Shown here in pieces: positions 56,596-64,000 of a DNA stretch of 64,000 nt (position 1 is its first letter; every line of letters begins with the position of its first letter). The position numbers and the translations under genes were made by a program. The notes beneath the pieces were generated by a model, which worked only from the letters and a program-made list of their open reading frames with translations, was not told the origin of the DNA and did not search any database. Origin of the DNA: Xanthostigma xanthostigma (Eukaryota > Arthropoda > Insecta > Raphidioptera > Raphidiidae); contig OY754465.1 in NCBI GenBank assembly GCA_963575645.1, forward strand, positions 54,149,901-54,213,900, written 5' to 3'.

Positions 56596-57744
56596 TTTAC
56601 CTTAATTGTATTGCAGGAGTTTCAAATAAATTATTAAAAAAAAATTCGACAGACATTCCGTTATCATTTCCATGTACAATTTTTTTTTATAAATTGTTAT
56701 GAAAAAACGTTTTTGAATTATCGTCATCAACAGTAATTTAGCATAATTACCGTCTGGAAATAATTTGTTCAAAGGCAATAAAACATTACGAGTGTAAATT
56801 TAAATCCAAAGGCATAAAAAAACGTTTTGAAAGTATAAAAACATGTATAAAAAGCGTCGTTTTTCAAGTGAAAACGATTGTCAGCATTTGCAGAGAACAG
56901 GATTTAATTAGCGATTTATACAAACGGTTTCTACTTTTCCATACTCAATTCTCGCAAGGAACTACTTAGATTTTTTAATACACAAACAGGAGTCCTTGTG
57001 GATAATAAAAAAAAATAATAATAATAAGTATTAACCCTTATTCACAACGCGAATACACTATAGGTAATTAGTATATTACTAGGCAGCCAGAGAACGGACA
57101 AGAAACCGTCACCGTCTTGCGCAGTAGCTAAAACGAAACTGATTGTATCAGTTTTTGACCTACTGCTATTGCTGAATGTCCATTCTAAATATGGGGAAAT
57201 TTTTTGAAATTGGATGAGGGGCCATTCAAGTACTACGTAAGTACCAAGGGGGGGGGGGGTCTCTACTAAGCTTATTTTTGATGACATGGGGAACGGGGGA
57301 TGGGGTCTAGATGGTGATTACGTCAGCAATATTTATTTATTTATTTACTTTTTCTGATTTTTCTGCAAATCCCTAAATATTTTCTCGAAAACGGCCGTAA
57401 CGATTTGGATGAAATTTACTGAAAAGGGATTTTGGGGGGCAAAAAATCGTTTTAGCTAGGTCTCATCTCTCGAAAAAATCGTTTTCTTACAAATTTTGTC
57501 ATTATAAAAATCAATTTTTTGACGTATGAAAATACTTAAGTATTGTAAGTAGGTTTTGGAATTTTATACAAACATGAAACAATTGTTTTCAAAATATTAT
57601 GACAGTTAATCTTTAATTACCTACTATCCAAATAAATACGTATTTGAAAGAAAGTTAAAAACAATTATTATTATAGGTGAGTAATTTTAATAAATAAATT
57701 TTTAACCTAAATTTGAAGCGAAAGATGCAATATCATAGATCAAG

Positions 57745-57840
57745 ATGACGGCGAATCAGTTTTACAAGTATCGGATTGCCATAAGGGCCGACAATCCTCT
57801 CCACAAAGGAGTCAAACTGTTTCAGCAATATCTTATTGCT
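57745..57840 (+). pseudogene. short Helitron Rep-region-like fragment
   Basis: From an ATG at 57745 the frame reads MTANQFYKYRIAIRADNPLH then KLFQQYLI. The pattern FYxYRIxIR...LH...KLFQQY resembles the segment following the N-terminal domain of Helitron proteins. From about 57841 the frame enters the hairpin array and stops at 57948. GC content is near 50 percent, unlike the surroundings. Too short for certainty. Confidence 0.35.
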
Positions 57841-58040
57841 CCACAAAAGGAAGCGAAGCTTCCCCAGAGAACCTACGGTTCTTATATGGAGAGCCGAAGG
57901 CTCGACTTGTGTCGTTTACAACCGAACAGGCTCAGCCCCGCGAGGTAAGACTGTAACAAAGGTGGAGACGTAGGCTCCACAAAGGGAAGCGAAGCTTCCC
58001 CAGAGAACCTACGGTTCTTATATGGAGAGCCGAAGGGGAG
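57841..58040. repeat. array of triloop hairpins
   Basis: A series of compact perfect or near-perfect hairpins with 3-base loops: GGAAGC-GAA-GCTTCC-type (57849-57863 and 57984-58000), GAACC-TAC-GGTTC (57869-57881 and 58005-58017), GAGCC-GAA-GGCTC (57891-57903, half copy at about 58027), and a GGAGAC-GTA-GGCTCC version (57962-57980). The order repeats twice, in two blocks about 135 bases apart. Each inverted unit is independent, unlike a single TIR. Confidence 0.8.
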
Positions 58041-58536
58041 GGAGGGTCAAAAATTACTAAAATTCTGCTTACGTAATACTTTCGGGAGATTACCTCCGAC
58101 ATTCAAACTTACAAACTTTACGTCTTTATAATATTAGTATAAATTGATAGGTGAATAAACGTTAGATCATTACAATACAAATATTATACTGGCATTATAC
58201 TTCCATAGCTGTCCGGACGAGAATATATTATAATGGATGCGACCTAAATTCTGCAACCATTTGCGAAATTAAAAACCAGACAAAGTGTATTAAATTACTG
58301 ACTTGTTAGCGGAAGAAGTGTACCTATACACCCGCATGTAGTACCTACTCTCAAGCAATTCAATAATGTAGCATATAAAAAGAAATCGATCAAATGAAGC
58401 CTTACATTTTATTTTTAACATTTTATTTCTTTTTAACCGAGATAATACCAAGAATATTGCAAATAAAAAGGAAAAATAAAAACGTAAAAAAAAATGAAAG
58501 AGATGAAACGAAGAGATGAACGTGATTCTTGTGATT

Positions 58537-58931
58537 ACAATGTTTGGAAGAAGAAATTCTTCGTAGCATAGGATCAGAAAAAAAGCAATACTGTGGTAGA
58601 AATTGCATTAATTATTATGCTGACGTTTCGATTTTTATTTTTGGCATCTTCGGAACTACAAGAATTAATGTTTTTAAAAGCTTATAATAAAAATACATAG
58701 TGTGTAAAAATAATAAACTTTTTTTCTGAAATTACCTAATGCGGATTTTTTTTTACACACTACGTATTTTTATTATAAGTTTTTAAAAACATTAATTCTT
58801 GTAATTCTCAATAGAGCTTCGAAGATGCCAAAAATAATTGTCGAAACGTCAGCATAGTAAATGCAATTTCTACCATAGTATTCCTTTTTTTCTGATCATA
58901 TGCTACGAAGAATTGCTTCATCCAAACATCG
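58537..58931. mobile_element. 175-bp-arm palindrome with GAAGATG...CGAAACGT motifs
   Basis: Arms about 58537-58711 and 58752-58931 pair with few mismatches. Each arm contains, in its outward direction, GAAGATGCCAAAAATA then CGAAACGTCAGCAT. That is the same spacing of GAAGATG and CGAAACGT as in the 3-kb palindrome, though the rest differs. The loop is about 40 bases. Confidence 0.8.
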
Positions 58932-59009
58932 TAAAAAATGAACCTATTTTTAAAACACCAATAAAAGGAGGAAAATGTTTAAATCGGCACAAATTTAACT
59001 ATATTATAT

Positions 59010-59392
59010 TGTCGTTGGTTCTGTAGTACCTCTTATGTGCAAAAAATAAAATTTGCAGGAAAAGCCAAAAAGTGGTTATTTCAGCAATGGATGGTAAGAA
59101 CTAGCAATTTCAGAGGTATATTACTAATTCATACTTATCTTCACTGTACGTGTTTAATTAAGACGAAGTATTTTATTAAAAAATATTTAACGTTAATTTC
59201 GGATTTATTGGCACATGGGAGGAATTATTTGATACAACTTTTCACATAAGAGTTACTTCCCCTTGTTGGTTACTGTAAAATTAATTTGGAGGTATTACTA
59301 GTATATAGAGCTCCGTTTTACCGAATCTTTTCATTTAAAAAACGTAAAATCTGCCAATTATGCACGTAAGAGCTATTACAAAGCCAACGACG
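59010..59392 (+). mobile_element. 383-base MITE, TCGTTGGTTCTGTA family, copy 1
   Basis: TIRs TCGTTGGTTCTGTAGTACCT and complement at the right end (CCAACGA). The inverted copy is 61131-61512. TIRs include CTCTTATGTGCA. Non-coding; conserved frames in both copies only follow the DNA identity. Confidence 0.85.
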
Positions 59393-59399
59393 ATATATA

Positions 59400-59784
59400 A
59401 AATGTTTTAGTACTTAAAATGGCGTCGACCTCAAAATATTATTATTTTCCTTCTTTTAGTGGCTTTTTTGAAGGAGATACAGTTGTTTAAAAGAATTTTT
59501 TTAATAATCGCGCTGTGGCGCTTATCTTAGAAACAATTGGACCGACGTTGATGAGACTCAGTTTTATGTTACACATGAATTTTGTGCGCTTTATTCAAAG
59601 TTCAAGGCCATCGAAACTATACGCCAAAAATAAAAGAGAGCGTTCCTCATAGAGCACTCCGAATTCCGATGTAATTATAAAAGAATAAACAGGTCTCACT
59701 TGTCTGTTTTTCTATACAGAACAGCTGGCTATCAATCATTCATAATTAACATTACATCAACACAATTTGCCACTCGGGAAGAAA
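59400..59784. other. stretch without recognised element
   Basis: No gene or repeat recognised. Confidence 0.3.
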
Positions 59785-60134
59785 TCTATACTAATATATA
59801 AAGCTGAAGAGTTTGTGTGTTTGGTTGAACGCGCTAATCTCAGGAACTACTGGTTCGAACTGAAAAATTTTTTTTTTGTTGGATAGCCCTTTTATCGAGG
59901 AAGGCTACAGGCTATATAATATCAAGCTACGACTAATAGGAGCTGAACATCAATGAAAAAATGTAACTCAAAATTTGTTCGTCCAACAAAAACTTTTGAA
60001 CGGTAACTCCGATCATCAAGAAATTTGGGCACAACATTCATCTCGGTAAACTAAGATGGATGTGCGCACTCATGTTTCCTCCCCCCGCCCTATTCGTTCA
60101 TTTGCACCCGGGTGAAACTGGGCGGGACTGCTAG
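59785..60134 (+). mobile_element. non-autonomous Helitron, complete
   Basis: Starts TCTATACTAATATATAAAGC after a host A; ends GGCGGGACTGCTAG before a host T. CACCCGGGTGAAACTGGG gives the 3' hairpin. Interior blocks GAACGCGCTAATCTCAGGAA and GTCCAACAAAAACTTTTGAA match 40956-41301 and 26786-27020. Confidence 0.88.
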
Positions 60135-60284
60135 TTTTAAATAAAAAGTAACGAGTAAACGAAATTAAATTGTTTTTAACTGAGAAGTCATTTTATGCCA
60201 GAAAAAAAGAAACATACAGGTAATAGTTATTGGCGTAACTAGTAGTCGAAGCGCTGACAGGTCATGCCTACAAGTTGCGCCCAT

Positions 60285-60722
60285 AATTTTATTCAACAAT
60301 TGCGCGTTATTCATGTTTTAATTACCTATAATGAGATGTTGTAAATATCTATTTATTTCTTTATAAAAAAACTGTCAATACTAACAGCGCCAAACAGCAC
60401 GATTCAATGTTTTGGTTTGAGGTTAGCCGGTTATGAATAAACTCCATGTCGAAAACATTCGGCCTCTCAATTTTAGTCTCAATGGGTAACAACAGGGAGT
60501 TGTTGTTACCTACTATTTCGTTACGACTCAGAAAATAGTTACGTTTATTTTCATTACTCCACAATGGCCGAGCTAGTAGGAATCTTCATTGAGTTATGAC
60601 CACTGAAATATTTATATTTCAGTGGTTATGACAAGTAATTGTCACCAGTCGGTAAATGGCTATTTAGGGTTCGGTTTTTAGGCATGATAAAACATGAATA
60701 ACGCGCATGAGTTGAATAAAAT
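60285..60722. mobile_element. TIR element of 438 bases
   Basis: Inverted repeats of about 35 bases: ATTTTATTCAACAATTGCGC... (60285-60320) and its complement (60688-60722). Inside is a small ACTGAAATATTTATATTTCAGT palindrome (about 60602-60623). No coding. Confidence 0.7.
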
Positions 60723-61130
60723 ATTTAGATAGTATATACAATATACATTTCCATAATGTTAAGACAAGTTAGGTTATAATAATATATCTATGTTATTCTA
60801 TATCAAGGTGGGGATTTTATTCCGATAAAAAAATGTATAAAATATTACAGTTAGCTGAAATACCTGCACGTCACGTGATGTATACGCATTTCGCATTTAA
60901 TATTAACTTCAGTTGAAACCAACTAAAACAGTTATGCTGTTTGATTGTAACCAGCGCTTCTCAACAGCAAGTTTTCTATCATTTTTCTTGCAGTTCGTAG
61001 ACGGTTTTGTTAACAGTTATAATACTGTAACGAAACTGAGACAAAACTGTTTTTTGTCAGTGGTGAAAATATTTATTTACAAAAACAGACTAAAAATGCT
61101 TCACTTGGTAGATTGACAAAATCGATTTAT
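60723..61130. other. stretch without recognised element
   Basis: No gene or repeat recognised. Confidence 0.3.
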
Positions 61131-61512
61131 CGTCGTTGGTTCTGTAATAGCTCTTATGTGCATAATTGGCAGATTTTACGTTTTTTAAATGAAAAGATTC
61201 AGGAAACGGAGCTCTATACACTAGTAATACCTCCAAATTATTTTTACAGTAACCAACAAGGGGAAGTAACTCTTATGTGAAAAGTTGTATCTAATAATTC
61301 CTCCCATGTGCCAATAAATCCGAAATTAACGTTAAATATTTTTTAAGAAAACACTTCGTCTTAATTAAACACGTATAGTAAAGATAAGTATGAATTAGTA
61401 ATATACCTCTGAAATTGCTAGTTCTTACCATCCATTGTTGAAATAACCACTTTTTGGCTTTTCCTGCAAATTTTACTTTTTGCACATAAGAGGTATTACA
61501 GAACTAACGACG
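61131..61512 (-). mobile_element. TCGTTGGTTCTGTA MITE, copy 2
   Basis: Inverted copy of 59010-59392, differing by scattered single bases. Confidence 0.85.
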
Positions 61513-62190
61513 TTATATTTTTTTGCATAAAATGATTCCTAAACATGTTCAGAATATGCTGGTAAAATGATTTATAATATTCGAAGTTGTTCAAAAGTTA
61601 CAGCTGTTCGAAGAGGAAGTGTTCGGAGCGCTCAGCTGAGCGCTTGGGCACCGAGCCTATTGTGACGTGTCGGCTTGTTATTTGAGAGTTGAGACCTAAA
61701 ACAAATGAGGAGCAAACAAGCAACACCCCATAAATCCATTTTTTTCGTTTTTGAGTATCAATTCTAGTGAATGTTAGTGAACTTTTTGCAGATTATTATA
61801 TAGTTAAGATTTCATACTTTAAATCGTACTTGAATCTTTAAACACGTTTTTCTCAAAACTGTGTTTTTCTAACCTATCTCCACGATATCCCAAGAAAGGT
61901 TTGACCGATTAATTTGAAATTTTAATGGAAGATTCGGCACATGTATAGTTGTAGGATGAACTAGGATCTTTTGGAAATTCCGAGTGGTTCTATTTTTTCC
62001 ACACAAAATTATCGAAAAAAAAAACATGAAATTTGCAAATTATTTTTCAAAAGTCTGTCAACTATTCAATTTTCAATATTTTCGAATAATCCTAGTTTAT
62101 TCCATTGCAACAAGCTTACAGATTAAAATGCGGTTTAATTTTTTGATCTCCTATAAGCCAATCAGTGAATCATGGAGACCGTCAACAACC
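61513..62190. other. stretch without recognised element
   Basis: 61610-61690 is locally GC-richer (GCTCAGCTGAGCG palindrome). Nothing else recognised. Confidence 0.3.
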
Positions 62191-62191
62191 T

Positions 62192-63118
62192 TTTTTTAAC
62201 CGACGAAAAACAAAAACGGAGGAGGTTCTCAATTCGACGCGTATATTTTTTTTTTTTATTTTATTTTTTTTTTTTTTTTTATTTATGTATGACCACGCAT
62301 AACTTTTTACAGAGTAGTCCGATTTTGATAATTATTTTTTTGTTTGAAAGGGTATACCCCCAAGTTGGTCCCATATAAATTTGGTAAAAAAATTCCAACC
62401 CTAAGGGTAGGAAAACAGGGGATGATTGATTGTTCACTCAATGATTGTAATGTATGACCACACATAACTTTTTACAGAGTGGTCCAATTTTGATAATTAT
62501 TTTTTTATTGGATAGGGTATACCTCGAGGTTCGTCTCATATAAATTTGGAAAAAAAACTCCTACCCTAAGGGTGGGAAAATAGGGATGATTTATAGTTCA
62601 CTCACAGATTTTCATGCTGAGTTGTGTATTACAATTATAAATTATATAGCCACAAAAAATTATAAAATAAAAACTTTTTAACAAAAAAATTAAACCGCCG
62701 AAAAACTGAAAAGCAAAAAATAATACTATCTAAGTAGTTGAACGTATGTGACAGTCTAGTATATCTAAGTAATTTTGAGTCGGCGTCAAACCATCAATGA
62801 ACAAAGATCACTAAAAGAAATAACCAAATCAAATTAACAATGATACGTGAAATCTCCAGCGATAAACATTAACATTCCAAACATGCGCTCTCCACACGAC
62901 CACTCGCAAAGACGTATGCCCTCAGTGTGCCCGTTCGGGTTGCTCTGTCGCTGACATTAACTTCGTGAACGCTCAGAGATTTCCGGCGAAGGATTGTTGA
63001 CGCCGACTCAAAATTACTTAGATATACTAGACTGTCACATACGTTCAACTACTTAGATAGTATTATTTTTTGCTTTTCAGTTTTTCGGCGGTTTAATTTT
63101 TTTGTTAAAAAGTTTTTT
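62192..63118 (-). mobile_element. inverted copy of the 39366-40310 element
   Basis: 62192-62669 is the complement of 39827-40310, and 62670-63116 is the palindrome module, arms about 62670-62787 and 62999-63116. In this copy the inner 20 bases of the outer arms (AATCTTTTTATTTAACTAAG in the other) are deleted on both sides symmetrically. The central unpaired part is strongly conserved. Confidence 0.85.
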
Positions 63119-63250
63119 TCAAGATGGGTGTCATCGGAGTGGTACGACTCATGTTTTTGTGGAGATTTATGCCTGAAATTTTTTTATACATTACTGAAAT
63201 ATTAATAAATATATCATAAAAAAGTTCTGTCTTTTTATTGTTCGTCAAAA

Positions 63251-63316
63251 AAAATCCTAAAAAACCGACCATCACATGGGGGGTCACCCGATGTGATGGT
63301 CGGTTTTTAGGATTTT
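63251..63316. repeat. 26-bp-stem hairpin
   Basis: Arms 63251-63277 and 63291-63316 (AAAACCGACCATCACAT and complement) pair with one extra A; the loop is GGGGGGTCACCCG. It is isolated, with no obvious element ends. In a eukaryote it is not a bacterial-type terminator. Confidence 0.8.
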
Positions 63317-63879
63317 TGTTGATTAGTTCACATCATCTCTCTGCGCCCCCTTATTCAATTATTTGAAACGAAAATTGTTTTTGTTGGAACGGCAACCGAT
63401 AGACCGACGTTCAATCCTCCCAGTTCTCTATAGTTGCACAGTGATCAGCAGGACATTGTACACAACATAATTACAATTCTTTTCGATCACCTATACATAG
63501 ATTAATAAAAACGCATGAAAAAGTTTAATAAAATTCCTAATTATTTTTATCTTCTGCTCTGCTCAGAAGTACAGTTATTAATTTATAACGCGTTTTAATT
63601 ACATAACAATTATATTTGAGCAGATCGTATAATAAGCCTATTATCAAGTGGTAAAGTGGTGCACAGTTGGCATGTCAGATTCCTGACGCACGCAACGCAA
63701 ATGCAAATCTAACTGTTATAACTGTTACTTTTTTCAATATAATCATCATATTATGTTGATCATATTCAATAGAGACGATATTGGTGCCTTAATGCGTTTT
63801 TGGGGTTTCGTAGCCGCTAGGAACTCTGGGTTGCAGAAAGGATTGTCAAAAAATTCGATTTGACAATGACCTTAGATTG

Positions 63880-63936
63880 TGATCACATAATTACAGTTTC
63901 CATACATCAGGAACAGTCTAATATCGTATTCAAACT
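63880..63936 (+). repeat. half copy of the 28.5-kb hairpin
   Basis: GATCACATAATTACAGTTTCC then TAATATCGTATTCAA matches 28470-28520. The folding-back arm is absent. Confidence 0.6.
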
Positions 63937-64000
63937 CCCTCTAGATTCTAGACCATTAGATTGTACTCATACAAAAACAAATGATTGTTATATAATAGAA

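Larger units (their letters stand above)
57222..58089. mobile_element. G-rich TIR element carrying foreign sequence
   Basis: Left GGCCATTCAAGTACTACGTAAG and, at the right end, CTTACGTAATACTTTCGG are inverted repeats, like those of 38520-38930. G-rich runs lie inside both ends. The interior has repeat G (57365-57740), a Helitron-like coding fragment and the hairpin array. Confidence 0.55.
57150..58142 (-). mobile_element. Helitron remnant split by a TIR element
   Basis: 57170-57221 and 58075-58142 are neighbours in the Helitron at 16080-16739 (GTCCATTCTAAATAT; GATTACCTCC; CTTACAAACTTTAC), so 57222-58075 is an insertion. The 5' end TATACTAATATTATAAAGAC is at about 58140. Confidence 0.6.

Noticed and set aside
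59037-61485. Two similar 64-70-residue frames
   Set aside because: They lie in inverted copies of a non-coding MITE; there is no excess of synonymous over non-synonymous change that I can see.

Overview
This window is animal nuclear DNA, most likely from an insect. It is AT-rich and packed with nested transposable elements. The evidence is Helitrons of arthropod type, hAT, Tc1/mariner-like, TTAA-targeting and THAP-transposase elements with visible target-site duplications (TSDs), a tRNA-derived SINE, LINE tails, solo LTRs, and two ordinary eukaryotic tRNA genes with oligo-T terminators. I see no bacterial gene order, rRNA, CRISPR array or phage module. I cannot name the species.

I recognise no intact host protein-coding gene. 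Nearly every open frame of 60-137 codons is chance, or runs through a repeat. The coding sequence I recognise is broken transposon code: a Helitron helicase end (about 1390-2679, -), a THAP-domain transposase with an intron (about 4000-5728, -), a second THAP N-terminus (7036-7221), two LINE C-terminal ends (about 19731-20117 and 44085-44219) and a short Helitron-like fragment (57745-57840). The clearest functional genes are two identical tRNA-Ala(AGC) genes on the minus strand, 44952-45024 and 52987-53059, which share a 14-base motif about 50 bases upstream.

Layout. 1-9 kb: a dispersed repeat, then a Helitron helicase split by a TTAA-flanked element, a TIR element holding an 80-bp-arm palindrome, a THAP transposon split by a hAT element, then a Helitron hosting both a mariner-like MITE and a second THAP element. 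8.5-17 kb: inverted MITE copies 5 kb apart, foldbacks, and Helitrons carrying a private minisatellite. 17-38 kb: hAT MITEs, long palindromes, a SINE. 38-48 kb: a 128-bp-arm palindrome element, a Helitron with two 5' ends, a solo LTR and the first tRNA. 48-64 kb: a TIR element carrying a tRNA-like sequence, a second LTR and tRNA, SINE copies, a triloop-hairpin array at 57.8-58.04 kb, and inverted elements matching those at 39 kb.

The elements do not act as a pathway. Their nesting gives relative ages: the outer Helitrons and THAP transposon are oldest, and hAT, mariner-like and TTAA elements jumped into them later. The most unusual items are the triloop-hairpin array beside a Helitron-like fragment, the hammerhead-ribozyme-like cores at palindrome centres, the TIR element with a tRNA-like interior, and several long perfect palindromes that would make double-stranded RNA if transcribed.
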